Shown here piece after piece: positions 34,491-43,405 of a stretch of 64,000 bases of DNA. Every line of letters starts with the position of its first letter. The first letter of the stretch is position 1. The notes beneath the pieces were generated by a model, which ran no database searches, was not told the origin of the DNA, and saw nothing but the letters and a program-made list of their open reading frames with translations. A program made the translations under genes and the position numbers. The DNA comes from Nocardioidaceae bacterium (GTDB lineage Bacteria > Actinomycetota > Actinomycetes > Propionibacteriales > Nocardioidaceae): assembly GCA_017744365.1 (NCBI GenBank), contig JAGIBL010000009.1:62001-126000 (forward strand), given 5' to 3'.

Positions 34491-35189
34491 GTGACACAGA
34501 TCCGCAAGAGCGATACACGACAGGCCCTGCTGGACGCCGCGGCGGCCCTCATCAGCGCGACGCCCGGGCAGGACGTGCCGCTGCGCGCGATCTGCGACCA
34601 GGTGGGTGTGAAGCTGCCGACGCTGTACCACTTCTTCGGCAGCAAGGAAGGCCTGCTGGACGCCGTGATCGAGCACGGCTTCGCCAGCTACCTGGCGCTG
34701 AAGAGCTCCGCGGAGAGCACCGGCGACCCCATCGAGGACATCCGTCGCGGTTGGGACGCCCACGTCCGGTTCGGGCTGGAGAACGCCGGCTTCTACGCGC
34801 TCATGTACGGCCAGGTGACGCCGCACCGGCGGCCCGCCGCCGCGGCCGCCCCGCGCGCCGCCCTAGTCGGTCTGTGCCGCGAGGCCGCGGAGCAGGGGCG
34901 CCTCGCGGTCCCCGCCGAGCAGGCCGCCGACCACGTGCTCGCGGCGAACGTCGGCGTCACCCTGTTCCTGATCACGGCCGAGGAGCCGGACCTCGCGCTC
35001 TCGGCCGCGGTGCGCGACGCGACGGTCGCCGCCATCACCGGGCTTCCCGAGGCCCAGGTCGTCGAGCCCGCGCCGGCCGGCACGCTCGCCCAAGGCCTGC
35101 TGCACGCCCTCGGCGATGCCGAGCAGCAGCTGGGCGAGGCCGAGACGGCACTGCTGCGGAAGTGGCTGCGGACGCTCGCCGAGGGATGA
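34491..35189 (+). CDS. TetR-family transcriptional regulator
   Basis: A 232-residue TetR regulator. The N-terminal helix-turn-helix is ALLDAAAALISATPGQDVPL followed by ICDQVGVKLPTLYHFFGSKEGLLDAVI (about residues 10-60). The C-terminal helical ligand domain (about 70-230) is alanine-rich and not diagnostic. The GTG start has no ribosome-binding site and may be leaderless or poorly translated. It diverges from the SDR/NTF2 pair and ends 23 bases before a convergent ABC ATPase gene. Confidence 0.88.
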   Translation: MTQIRKSDTRQALLDAAAALISATPGQDVPLRAICDQVGVKLPTLYHFFGSKEGLLDAVIEHGFASYLALKSSAESTGDPIEDIRRGWDAHVRFGLENAGFYALMYGQVTPHRRPAAAAAPRAALVGLCREAAEQGRLAVPAEQAADHVLAANVGVTLFLITAEEPDLALSAAVRDATVAAITGLPEAQVVEPAPAGTLAQGLLHALGDAEQQLGEAETALLRKWLRTLAEG

Positions 35190-35212
35190 GGCGCTCCGAC
35201 CCTGCTGCGGAC

Positions 35213-36160
35213 TCAGCAGCGATCAGCGAGGTGGCAGGCGACCAGCGCCCCACCGCGCGTCACCAGGGCGGGTTCCTCGGTCACGCACCGGTCGAAGGCC
35301 GCCGGGCAGCGGGTCCGGAACCGGCAACCCGACGGTGGATCGAGCAGCGAGGGCGGCTCGTCGCCCTCCAGCGGCGGGGCCGCGATCGGCGCGCCGACCC
35401 GCGGCACCGCGGCCAGCAGCGCCTGCAGGTACGGGTGCCGCGGACGGGCGAAGATCTCCGCGGTGCGCCCCAGCTCGACGACCCGGCCCAGGTACATCAC
35501 CGCCACCCGGTCGCAGAGGCCGCGGACCACGGACAGGTCGTGGGAGATGAACACGACCGTCAGCCCGAGCGAGGTGCGCAGGTCGGCCAGCAGGTTGAGG
35601 ATCGCCCCGGTCGCGGAGGCGTCGAGCGCCGCGACCGCCTCGTCGGCGACCAGCACGTCCGGCTCGACCGCCAGCGCCCGGGCGATCGCCACCCGCTGGC
35701 GCTGACCGCCCGACAGGCTGCGCGGCTTGGCATCGAGCAGCCGCTCGGGCAGCTCGACCAGGCCCATCAGCTCACGGACCCGCGCCTCCTCGCCCGCGCC
35801 GTCGGCGAGCCGGTGCACCCGGAGCGGCGCCAGCAGCGCCTCACGCACGGTGTGCCTCGGGTCCAGCGACGAGCCGGGGTCCTGGAAGATCATCTGGATG
35901 CGCTTGCGCACCGCAGCGGGACGGCGGCGCGGCAGCAGATCGCCGCCGAGGCTGATCCGCCCGCCCGAGGGCGCCTGCAGCCCGACCAGGGTGCGCGCCA
36001 GCGTGGACTTGCCGCAGCCGCTCTCCCCCACCAGCCCGAGGATCTCGCCCTCACGGACGACGAGGTCGACGCCGTCCACCGCACGCAGGCGGCGGCGCCG
36101 GCCGTGAGCGCCGACGGTGAAGTCGACGCGCAGGTCCTCCACCTCGAGCAGCGTCCTCAT
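35213..36160 (-). CDS. Dipeptide-type ABC transporter ATPase, DppF type
   Basis: A 315-residue ATPase with Walker A GESGCGKST, signature LSGGQRQRV, Walker B VLVADEA (Ala where Pro is usual) and the C-terminal oligopeptide-type extension with CRFRTRCPAA, whose cysteines recall the Fe-S-like cluster of Dpp/Opp ATPases. It is the last gene of the five-gene transporter operon 40450-35213 and overlaps the DppD-type gene (ATGA). It powers import together with that subunit. Confidence 0.92.
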   Translation of the reverse strand: MRTLLEVEDLRVDFTVGAHGRRRRLRAVDGVDLVVREGEILGLVGESGCGKSTLARTLVGLQAPSGGRISLGGDLLPRRRPAAVRKRIQMIFQDPGSSLDPRHTVREALLAPLRVHRLADGAGEEARVRELMGLVELPERLLDAKPRSLSGGQRQRVAIARALAVEPDVLVADEAVAALDASATGAILNLLADLRTSLGLTVVFISHDLSVVRGLCDRVAVMYLGRVVELGRTAEIFARPRHPYLQALLAAVPRVGAPIAAPPLEGDEPPSLLDPPSGCRFRTRCPAAFDRCVTEEPALVTRGGALVACHLADRC

Positions 36161-37119
36161 GACGCCCTCCCTGCCGGGTGCGTGTCCTCGTGCAGGCAGT
36201 CGGAGCGGTGCCGGTGGTCGCGACCGTCGAGCCCGGCGAGCGGCTGGTCACAGCCGGTGCCCGGGTGACCGCAGCGCGCCTGGAACCGGCAGCCGGCCGT
36301 GAACTCGCTGGGGTCCGGCGGCGTGCCCGCGATGGACAGGAACCGCGTGCCCGGTCGGTCCAGGTCGGGCAGCGCGGCGACCAGCGCCTGCGCGTAGGGG
36401 TGCCGCGGCGAGCCGATCACCGTGGCGGTCGGCCCGATCTCGACGATCCGTCCGGCGTACATCACTGCGACCACGTCGGCGATCTGGGAGACCACCGCGA
36501 TGTCGTGGCTGACGAAGACCAGGCCCAGCCCTGCCGCACCCTGGCGCGCCTTGAGCAAGGCCAGGATCCGGGCCTGCAGGGTGACGTCGAGCGCCGTGGT
36601 GGGCTCGTCGCAGAGCAGGTAGCGCGGATCGGTGGCCAGGGCGAGCGCGATCGCGGCACGTTGCCGCAGGCCGCCGCTGAGCTGGTGCGGGAACGCCCGC
36701 ATCCGCAGCTCCGGCTCGGTCATCCCGACGTCGCGCAGCAGCTCCCGTGCGCGCGAGCGGGCCGCCGCGATGGTGGCACCGCGGTGCCGCGCCACGGTCT
36801 CGGCCAAGTAGCTGCCCAGCCGCATCGTCGGGTCCAGGGAGGTGAAGGAGTCCTGGAAGACCATCGCCACCCCGGCCGGCGTCACCGATCCGGCAGGCAC
36901 CCGGCGATCCCCGACCATCACGGTGCCGGCGCGGACGCTCGTCCCGGCCGGCGGCAGTCCCATCGTCGCGCGCAGGGCGACCGACTTGCCGGAGCCGGAC
37001 TCCCCGACGATGCCGAGTGCCTGCCCCTCGGCGACCCGGAAGGACAGGTCGTCGAGGATGGGTACTCCGGCGCGGGTGACGACCTCGAGGCCCTCGACCT
37101 CCAGCGAGCTAGCGGCCAT
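36157..37119 (-). CDS. Dipeptide-type ABC transporter ATPase, DppD type
   Basis: A 320-residue ATPase: Walker A GESGSGKS, signature LSGGLRQRAAIALAL, Walker B YLLCDEPTTALD and the cysteine-bearing C-terminal extension (GCRFQARCGHPGTGC). It heterodimerises with the DppF-type product. Its start lies 11 bases inside the end of the permease gene. Confidence 0.92.
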   Translation of the reverse strand: MAASSLEVEGLEVVTRAGVPILDDLSFRVAEGQALGIVGESGSGKSVALRATMGLPPAGTSVRAGTVMVGDRRVPAGSVTPAGVAMVFQDSFTSLDPTMRLGSYLAETVARHRGATIAAARSRARELLRDVGMTEPELRMRAFPHQLSGGLRQRAAIALALATDPRYLLCDEPTTALDVTLQARILALLKARQGAAGLGLVFVSHDIAVVSQIADVVAVMYAGRIVEIGPTATVIGSPRHPYAQALVAALPDLDRPGTRFLSIAGTPPDPSEFTAGCRFQARCGHPGTGCDQPLAGLDGRDHRHRSDCLHEDTHPAGRAS

Positions 37120-37969
37120 CGGACTCTCCTCGGGTCCTCGAGCTCAGGTGGTCGCCGACTGCCGCGATGCAGACGCCGAGGACCACGATCGCGGCTCCGG
37201 GCAGCGCCACCATCCAGGTGCTGCTGCGGATGAAGATCTGGGCGTCTGCGACCATCGCGCCCAGCTCCGGGGTCCCGGACTTCACCCCCAGGTTGAAGAA
37301 CGAGAGCACCGCGACGCCCTGCAGTGCCATGCCCAGGTCGAGGACGAAGTACGTCGCGGTCTGCTTGAGCGCGTGTGGCAGCACGTGCTGGACGAGCACC
37401 TGGGGCGAGGACCTGCCGAGCAGGTAGGCGGCCTCGACGAAGCCGGCGGTCTTGATCCGGCGTACCTCGGTGCGCACCAGCCGGGCGTAGACGATCCAGC
37501 CGAGCGCGGTGAAGGCGACCAGCAGCGAGGCCGGGCCGCGTCCCATCGCGGCGACCAGGGCGACCAGGAAGATGTAGAGCGGCAGGCCCTGGAAGACGTC
37601 CGCGATCCAGCGCACCGCCGCGTCGAGCACGCCGCCGGCGTACCCGGCCAGGGTGCCGACGACGGTGCCGACGACCATCGGCAGACCCGCCGCCGGCACG
37701 ATCAGCAGCAGGTCGGTGCGCAGGGCGTACATCATCCGGGACAGGATGTCGCGGCCGAGCGCGTCGGTCCCGAGCGCGTGCGCGCCGCTGGGCGGGCGGA
37801 TCTGGTCCAGCGACTGGGCCGAGGGCGAGTACGGCGCGAGCCACGGCGCGGCGATCGCCACGACGGCGACGAGCACGAGCACCACCGCGGCGACCTGGTG
37901 GAACCGCGGCAGCGCCATCCGGCGGCCGGACCGCGAGGAGGCGTGCACGCCCGCGACTGCCTGGCTCAT
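37109..37969 (-). CDS. ABC transporter permease, DppC type
   Basis: A 286-residue permease with about six spans. GTDALGRDILSRMMYALRTDLLL is the DppC hallmark and the ATPase-contact loop is FVEAAYLLGRSSPQVLVQHVL. It overlaps the dppB-type gene by ATGA and is part of the operon whose promoter region carries two TetR-type motif copies. Confidence 0.92.
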   Translation of the reverse strand: MSQAVAGVHASSRSGRRMALPRFHQVAAVVLVLVAVVAIAAPWLAPYSPSAQSLDQIRPPSGAHALGTDALGRDILSRMMYALRTDLLLIVPAAGLPMVVGTVVGTLAGYAGGVLDAAVRWIADVFQGLPLYIFLVALVAAMGRGPASLLVAFTALGWIVYARLVRTEVRRIKTAGFVEAAYLLGRSSPQVLVQHVLPHALKQTATYFVLDLGMALQGVAVLSFFNLGVKSGTPELGAMVADAQIFIRSSTWMVALPGAAIVVLGVCIAAVGDHLSSRTRGESDGR

Positions 37970-38913
37970 GCTGTCCGCGTCCTCGGGTCCAGCACCGAGA
38001 CGGCAACGTCGGCGAGCAGGTTGAAGACGATGATGCCGAGGCCGAAGACAAGGGTCAGGCCTTGCACGACCGGGAAGTCGCGCTGGGCGGCGGCGGTGAT
38101 CATCTCCGCGCCCAGGCCCGGCAGGGCGAAGGTCTGCTCGACGATCACGGTGCCGAACAGCAGCGCGCCGGCCTGGAAGCCGAGCAGGGTGACCGTGGGG
38201 GGCAGCGCGTTGCGCAGCAGGTGCCGCCGGAACAGGAACGTCCCGGACGCCCCGACCGAGCGCGCGGTGACCACGTAGTCGGAGGCGACCACCTCGCGCA
38301 GGCTGGTCGCGGCGCTGCGCGCCAGGAACGGCGACAGCGAGATCCCGATGGTCAGGCAGGGCAGCAGGTAGGAGCGCAGGTGGCCGCCCAGGCCGGGCTC
38401 CAGCCCGCCCACCGGCAGCAACCCGGCACGCAGCCCGACCACGGTGGCGAGCATCAGCCCGACCCAGAACGAGGGCAGGTTGATCGCCACCGAGAGCACC
38501 CGCTCGATCACCCAGGCCGCCCGGCTGCGTGGTCGCAGCGCCAGCACCAGGGCCGCCGGGCCGGCGAGCAGGACGCTGGCGACGAGCCCGCCGAGCAGCA
38601 GGGACAGCGTCACGCCGACCCGCTGGCCGATGATCTGGGTGACCGGCACGTCGGAGCGGTTGGACTCGCCCAGGTCGCCACCGGCCAGGCGCCCGACGTA
38701 CGAGGCGAAGCGGGTGGTGACCGTCTCGTCCAGGCCGAGGTCCGCGCGCACGTGCGCCACCTGGGCCTCGGTCGCGCGCGGGCCGGCGATGGCGCGCGCC
38801 GGGTCGCCGGGGATCAGCGCCTGCAGCGCGAAGACGACGACCAGGAGCAGGCCGAGCACCGGCAGCACCTGGAGCAGGCGCCGGCCGAGCAGCCGCCAGC
38901 CGCTGCCCTCCAC
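37966..38913 (-). CDS. ABC transporter permease, DppB type
   Basis: A 315-residue permease: N-terminal span, ALIPGDPARAIAGPRATEAQ, then five more spans with the ATPase-contact loop VTARSVGASGTFLFRRHLL. It starts with GTG at 38913, one base after the stop of the binding-protein gene. Confidence 0.92.
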   Translation of the reverse strand: MEGSGWRLLGRRLLQVLPVLGLLLVVVFALQALIPGDPARAIAGPRATEAQVAHVRADLGLDETVTTRFASYVGRLAGGDLGESNRSDVPVTQIIGQRVGVTLSLLLGGLVASVLLAGPAALVLALRPRSRAAWVIERVLSVAINLPSFWVGLMLATVVGLRAGLLPVGGLEPGLGGHLRSYLLPCLTIGISLSPFLARSAATSLREVVASDYVVTARSVGASGTFLFRRHLLRNALPPTVTLLGFQAGALLFGTVIVEQTFALPGLGAEMITAAAQRDFPVVQGLTLVFGLGIIVFNLLADVAVSVLDPRTRTA

Positions 38914-38914
38914 G

Positions 38915-40450
38915 TCACCGCGTCCAGAGCCGGTCGGCGGGGTAGGACAAGTACGGCGTCACCGCGAGCCCGCGGACGGTGGCGGCGACCGCGTAGACCC
39001 GGCCGGGGTTGGCGATCGGCACGTACGGCAGGTTGCTGCCGATCCAGTCCTCGGCGGTCGTGGTGGCCTCGGTGCGGGCGGTGTCGGTGGCCGCCACGTC
39101 CAGCTTGTCGAACGCGGTGGTGATCACCTTGTCCTTGTCGCTGGCCTGGACCATGTAGGAGACCAGGCCGAAGATGTCGCCCACGCTCGGCGAGACGCTG
39201 GAGACCTCGGCCAGCTCGAGGTCGTAGTCGCCCTTGGAGTACCGGTCGAACATGACCTGGCCCTCCTCGGGCTGCAGGTCCGCCTTGATCCCGGCCGCCT
39301 TGAGCATCTCCACGAGCACCTCCCCGCCCCGGGTGGTGATCTGCGACGACGAGTCCACCAGCACCACCACCGGCGAGCCGTCGTAGGAGGACTCCGCGAG
39401 CTCCTGCTTGGCCTTGGCCAGGTCGAAGTCGTAGCTGCAGCCGCAGGTCGCCGAGCCCTGGACACCGGTGGGAAGCCCGCCCTTGGCCGGGCTGGCGATG
39501 TCGCCGAAGACCGACTTCACGTAGGTGTCCCGGTCGATGGCGTGCGAGACCGCCTCGCGGAAGTGCAGGTCCCGGCCCGGGCCCGAGGCCGTGTTCACGA
39601 ACGCGGCGTGCACCGTCGCGGTCGGCTCGACGACGTGCCGCTCGGTGGCGGAGAACTGCCGGGCGAGGTCGAGCGGGACCGACTCGATCATCTGCGCCTG
39701 CTTGCTCTGGAACTGGAGCAGCTGCTGGTTGGGGTCGGTGACGACCTTGTACGTGAGCCGGTCGAGGTAGGGCCGCTTCGGGTCGTAGTAGTGCGGGTTC
39801 CGGGCGAGGGTGAGCGACTGTCCGGGCACGTATCTCTTGATCTCGAAGGCGCCAGCGCCGATGGGGTTCTTGAAGAAGTCAGCCCGGGTCTTGCCGTCGA
39901 AGTCCTTCGGGACCACGACGGCAGTCCCGTTCGCCAGCCAGGACAGCGTGAACGTGCTCGGCCGGCTCATCGTGATCACCACGGTCCGGTCGTCGGGCGT
40001 GCGTGTGCCGGTGATGGCCGAGTAGAGGGTGCCGTAGGCGACGTTCTTGCGCCACAGGCCCACCGAGAACGCCACGTCGGACGCGGTCACCGGAGATCCG
40101 TCGCTGAACGCGGCGCCCTCGCGCAGGTGGAAGGTGATCGTCTTGGCGGCCGCGTCGATCTCCCAGCGGTCGGCCAGGCCGGGCAGCACGTCGGTGCCCT
40201 CGGGGTTGGGCCGGACCAGGCCCTCCATCACCTGCGGCAGCGTCTCGAAGGTCTCGATCATTAGCGCCTTGTCCGGGTCCCAGGCATCGATGTCGGCGGA
40301 CCGGAGCACGGTGACCTCGCCGCCGCGACGGGGCTTCTGGGCGGAGTCCGCGGTCGCGGCGCCGCCGTCGGAGCCGCAGCCGGCGAGCGCGGTGGCGGCG
40401 GCTACCGCGAGCACCAGGGCGGTGGCGACGAGTCGAGGTGACCTGCGCAT
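38915..40450 (-). CDS. ABC transporter substrate-binding lipoprotein, family 5
   Basis: A 511-residue DppA/OppA-type binding protein and first gene of its operon. The lipoprotein signal ends in LAGC (Cys25). Family segments include AFSDGSPVTASDVAFSV and a C-terminal region with NLPYVPIANPGRVYAV. Two extra cysteines (GSATCGCSYD) are near the middle. Its promoter region holds two copies of the 16-bp TetR-type motif shared with the putative hydroxylysine genes, so the ligand is probably the compound degraded by that set, possibly as a peptide or conjugate. Confidence 0.92.
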   Translation of the reverse strand: MRRSPRLVATALVLAVAAATALAGCGSDGGAATADSAQKPRRGGEVTVLRSADIDAWDPDKALMIETFETLPQVMEGLVRPNPEGTDVLPGLADRWEIDAAAKTITFHLREGAAFSDGSPVTASDVAFSVGLWRKNVAYGTLYSAITGTRTPDDRTVVITMSRPSTFTLSWLANGTAVVVPKDFDGKTRADFFKNPIGAGAFEIKRYVPGQSLTLARNPHYYDPKRPYLDRLTYKVVTDPNQQLLQFQSKQAQMIESVPLDLARQFSATERHVVEPTATVHAAFVNTASGPGRDLHFREAVSHAIDRDTYVKSVFGDIASPAKGGLPTGVQGSATCGCSYDFDLAKAKQELAESSYDGSPVVVLVDSSSQITTRGGEVLVEMLKAAGIKADLQPEEGQVMFDRYSKGDYDLELAEVSSVSPSVGDIFGLVSYMVQASDKDKVITTAFDKLDVAATDTARTEATTTAEDWIGSNLPYVPIANPGRVYAVAATVRGLAVTPYLSYPADRLWTR

Positions 40451-40470
40451 CGTGGGAACCCCATTTCTGA

Positions 40471-40486
40471 TCGAACGTTCGATGAA
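40471..40486. promoter_or_regulatory. TetR-type operator motif, copy 1 of 8
   Basis: TCGAACGTTCGATGAA matches the 16-bp consensus at 15 positions, and ATCGAACGTTCGAT (40470-40483) is a perfect palindrome. It sits just downstream of a possible minus-strand promoter, where binding would block transcription of the transporter operon that starts at 40450. Confidence 0.65.
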
Positions 40487-40489
40487 CGA

Positions 40490-40519
40490 AACGTAAGGTC
40501 CATCACACTGCGTCGTCAA
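40490..40519 (-). promoter_or_regulatory. Candidate promoter of transporter operon
   Basis: On the minus strand TTGACG (complement of 40514-40519) is followed after 18 bases by TACGTT (complement of 40490-40495), acceptable as -35 and -10 boxes. Transcription would begin near 40483, inside the operator copy at 40471-40486. The -10 match is modest. Confidence 0.4.
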
Positions 40520-40534
40520 GGGTTGTGGTTATTA

Positions 40535-40550
40535 TAGATCGTTCGATCAA
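40535..40550. promoter_or_regulatory. TetR-type operator motif, copy 2 of 8
   Basis: TAGATCGTTCGATCAA matches the consensus at 14 of 16 positions. It lies 25 bp upstream of the FAD/Fe-S dehydrogenase start and overlaps an AT-rich TATAGA that could be a -10 box, so binding should repress that operon. Confidence 0.6.
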
Positions 40551-40574
40551 CTAAGAGCCGAGAGGAGCACCCTG

Positions 40575-43394
40575 GTGGAGAGCCGGGAGCTGGTCGCCGA
40601 GCTGCGTGCCGCCGGGGTCCGCGACGTCTCCGGCGCGGCGGTGGACCGCGCCGTCTACGCCAGTGACGCCTCCCTCTACCGGGTGCCACCGCGTGTGGTG
40701 GTCCGGCCGCACGACCACGACGAGGTCGCCGCCGTGCTCGACGTCGCCAGGCGCACCGGCGTCCCGCTGACCGCCCGTGGCGGTGGCACCTCGATCGCCG
40801 GGAACGCGATCGGCGCCGGCATCGTGCTCGACACCAGCCGGCACCTGAACCGCGTGCTCGCGCTCGACCCCGAGGCCCGCAGCGGCCGGGTGCAGCCGGG
40901 GGTGGTGCTCGCCGGCCTGCAAGCCGCTGCCGCGCCGCACGGGCTCCGCTTCGGCCCCGACCCGTCCACCGGCAGCCGGTGCACGCTCGGTGGAATGATC
41001 GGCAACGACTCCTGCGGTTCCCGGTCGCTGGCCTACGGCCGCACCTCGGACAACGTGCGCGCGCTGACGGCGCTGACCGGCACCGGCGAGACGCTGCTGG
41101 TACGGCGCGCGCCGGGTGCGCTCGCCACGGGCTTCGACGCCGGACGTGCCGCGCTGGACGCGGTCGTGGCCGCGAACCTGGCGCCGCTGCGCACCGAGCT
41201 GGGCCGGTTCTCCCGCCAGGTCTCCGGCTACGCGGTGCACCGGCTGCTGCCCGAGAACGGCGCCGACCTGACCGGACTTCTCGTCGGCAGCGAGGGCACC
41301 CTGGCAGTGGTGACCGAGGCCGAGGTCGACCTGGTCCCGGTACCGGCGGCCCGGCTGCTGCTGGTGCTCGGCTTCGACGACTTCGCCACGGCCGGCGACG
41401 CCGTGCCGGTGGTCCTCGAGCACCGGGTCACCGCGTGCGAGGGGCTCGACCGCCGGCTCGTGGACGCGGTGCGGACCCGGCTGGGACCCGGCGCGGTGCC
41501 ACCGCTGCCCCGCGGCCGGGCCTGGCTGCTGGTCGAGCTCTCCGGCGACGACGAGGCCGGGCTGCCCGACCGGGCACGGCGGCTGGTCCGCGCGCTCGGC
41601 ATCACCGACCACGTGCTGCTCACCGACGCCGGCGAGGTCGCGCGGATGTGGCGGATCCGTGCCGACGGCGCCGGACTGGCCGGCCGGGCGCCCTCGGGCA
41701 AACCTGCCTGGGCCGGCTGGGAGGACGCGGCCGTACCACCGGAGCGCCTGGGCAGCTACCTGCGGGACTTCGACGCGCTGCTCGACCGGCACGGGCTGAC
41801 CGCGATGCCCTACGGCCACTTCGGCGAGGGCTGTCTGCACGTCCGGCTCGACTTCGACCTGGACGCCCCCGGCGGCCGGGGCCGATTCCGCTCCTTCATC
41901 GAGGAAGCCGCGGACTGCGTCGCCGCGCATGGCGGCACCCTCTCCGGCGAGCACGGGGACGGTCGCGCGCGCAGCGAGCTGCTCGGCCGCATGTACTCGG
42001 CGCAGGTGCTCGAGGTCTTCGCGAAGGTCAAGGGCGTCTTCGACCCCGGCGGTGTGCTCAACCCCGGCGTGCTGGTCGCCCCAGCCCGGCTCGACGACGA
42101 CCTGCGGCTGGTGATCCGCAACCCGCCCCCGGTCGACCTCGCCTTCGGCTACCGCCGCGACCTCGGCGACCTGGCCCAAGCTGTGCACCGCTGCACCGGG
42201 GTCGGCAGCTGCCGGGCCACGCACACCGGCCCGGGCCAGGTGATGTGCCCGTCGTACCGGGCCACCCGTGAGGAGCGCGACTCGACCCGAGGCCGGTCAC
42301 GGCTCCTCCAGGACCTGATCCGCGGCGAGCTGCCCGACGGCTGGCGCTCCCCCGAGCTGCACCAGGCGCTCGACCTCTGCCTGGCCTGCAAGGGCTGCCT
42401 GTCCGACTGCCCGACCGGCGTGGACATGGCGACGTACAAGGCCGAGGCGCTGCACCAGTCCTACCGCGGCCGACTGCGTCCGCGCAGCCACTACAGCCTG
42501 GGCCGGCTGCCGCACTGGATGCGACTGGGCCGCCGGATGCCGCGGCTGCTCAACGCCCTGCTCCGGATCGGTCCGCTGCGCCGGCTGGCGCTGCTCGTCG
42601 CAGGTGCGGACCTACGACGCTCGGTGCCGGCGTTCGCGCCGCGCTCGCTGCGCTCCTGGCACGCCGGCCGCGGCGCGCCGTCCCGGGCCGGTCAACCGGT
42701 GCTGGTCTTCGTCGACTCCTTCACCGACACGTTCACCCCCGAGGCCGGCCAGGCCACCCTGCGGCTGCTCGAGGCGGCCGGCTATCAACCGGTGCTCTCC
42801 GCGCCGGACGCCTGTTGCGGCCTGACCTGGATCTCGACCGGTCAGCTCGACGCCGCCCGGATCCGGCTGGCCGCCACCGTCGAGACCCTGGTCGAGCACG
42901 CCCGCGCGGGCACCCCGATCGTGGGCATCGAGCCGTCCTGCACCGCGGTGCTCAGGCACGACGCCGTCGAGCTGCTCGGCACCGCGGAGGCGGCCGAGGT
43001 CGCCGGCGCGACCCGCACCCTGGCGGAGCTGCTCGGTGCCGCGGACTGGCAGCCGCCGGACCTCACCGGGACCACCGTGCTCGCCCAGCCGCACTGCCAC
43101 CACCACGCGGTGATGGGCTGGAGCGCGGACGCGGAGCTGCTCGCCCGGACCGGCGCCACCGTGGTCCAGGTCGGCGGCTGCTGCGGGCTGGCCGGCAACT
43201 TCGGCATGGAGCGCGGCCACTACGAGCTGTCCGTGCAGGTCGCCGAGCTGGAGCTGCTTCCCGCGGTCCGCGACCTGCCCGACGGCGCGGTCGTGCTCGC
43301 CGACGGGTTCTCCTGCCGCACCCAGCTGGCCGACCTCGCCGGTCGGCCCTCGCTCCACCTCGCCGAGCTGCTCGACACCACCCGACCCGACTGA
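40575..43394 (+). CDS. FAD-binding and Fe-S-binding oxidoreductase, likely D-2-hydroxyglutarate (D-2-hydroxyacid) dehydrogenase
   Basis: A 939-residue fusion: a vanillyl-alcohol-oxidase-type FAD domain (about 35-215, TARGGGTSIAGNAIG and GGMIGNDSCGSRSLAYG), a FAD-oxidase C-terminal domain (about 215-500, LSGEHGDGRARSELLGRMYS), a 4Fe-4S region (CTGVGSC...MCPSY and CLACKGCLSDCP) and CCG domains (DACCGLTW, GCCGLAGNFG). This is the GlcD-GlcF/YdiJ layout; YdiJ-type proteins oxidise D-2-hydroxyglutarate to 2-oxoglutarate and pass electrons to the respiratory chain. GTG start with AGAGGAG seven bases upstream. It shares an operon with an HglS-type enzyme that would make D-2-hydroxyglutarate, which favours this substrate over glycolate or D-lactate. 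Confidence 0.8.
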   Translation: MESRELVAELRAAGVRDVSGAAVDRAVYASDASLYRVPPRVVVRPHDHDEVAAVLDVARRTGVPLTARGGGTSIAGNAIGAGIVLDTSRHLNRVLALDPEARSGRVQPGVVLAGLQAAAAPHGLRFGPDPSTGSRCTLGGMIGNDSCGSRSLAYGRTSDNVRALTALTGTGETLLVRRAPGALATGFDAGRAALDAVVAANLAPLRTELGRFSRQVSGYAVHRLLPENGADLTGLLVGSEGTLAVVTEAEVDLVPVPAARLLLVLGFDDFATAGDAVPVVLEHRVTACEGLDRRLVDAVRTRLGPGAVPPLPRGRAWLLVELSGDDEAGLPDRARRLVRALGITDHVLLTDAGEVARMWRIRADGAGLAGRAPSGKPAWAGWEDAAVPPERLGSYLRDFDALLDRHGLTAMPYGHFGEGCLHVRLDFDLDAPGGRGRFRSFIEEAADCVAAHGGTLSGEHGDGRARSELLGRMYSAQVLEVFAKVKGVFDPGGVLNPGVLVAPARLDDDLRLVIRNPPPVDLAFGYRRDLGDLAQAVHRCTGVGSCRATHTGPGQVMCPSYRATREERDSTRGRSRLLQDLIRGELPDGWRSPELHQALDLCLACKGCLSDCPTGVDMATYKAEALHQSYRGRLRPRSHYSLGRLPHWMRLGRRMPRLLNALLRIGPLRRLALLVAGADLRRSVPAFAPRSLRSWHAGRGAPSRAGQPVLVFVDSFTDTFTPEAGQATLRLLEAAGYQPVLSAPDACCGLTWISTGQLDAARIRLAATVETLVEHARAGTPIVGIEPSCTAVLRHDAVELLGTAEAAEVAGATRTLAELLGAADWQPPDLTGTTVLAQPHCHHHAVMGWSADAELLARTGATVVQVGGCCGLAGNFGMERGHYELSVQVAELELLPAVRDLPDGAVVLADGFSCRTQLADLAGRPSLHLAELLDTTRPD

Positions 43395-43405
43395 AGGGAC
43401 CCGCC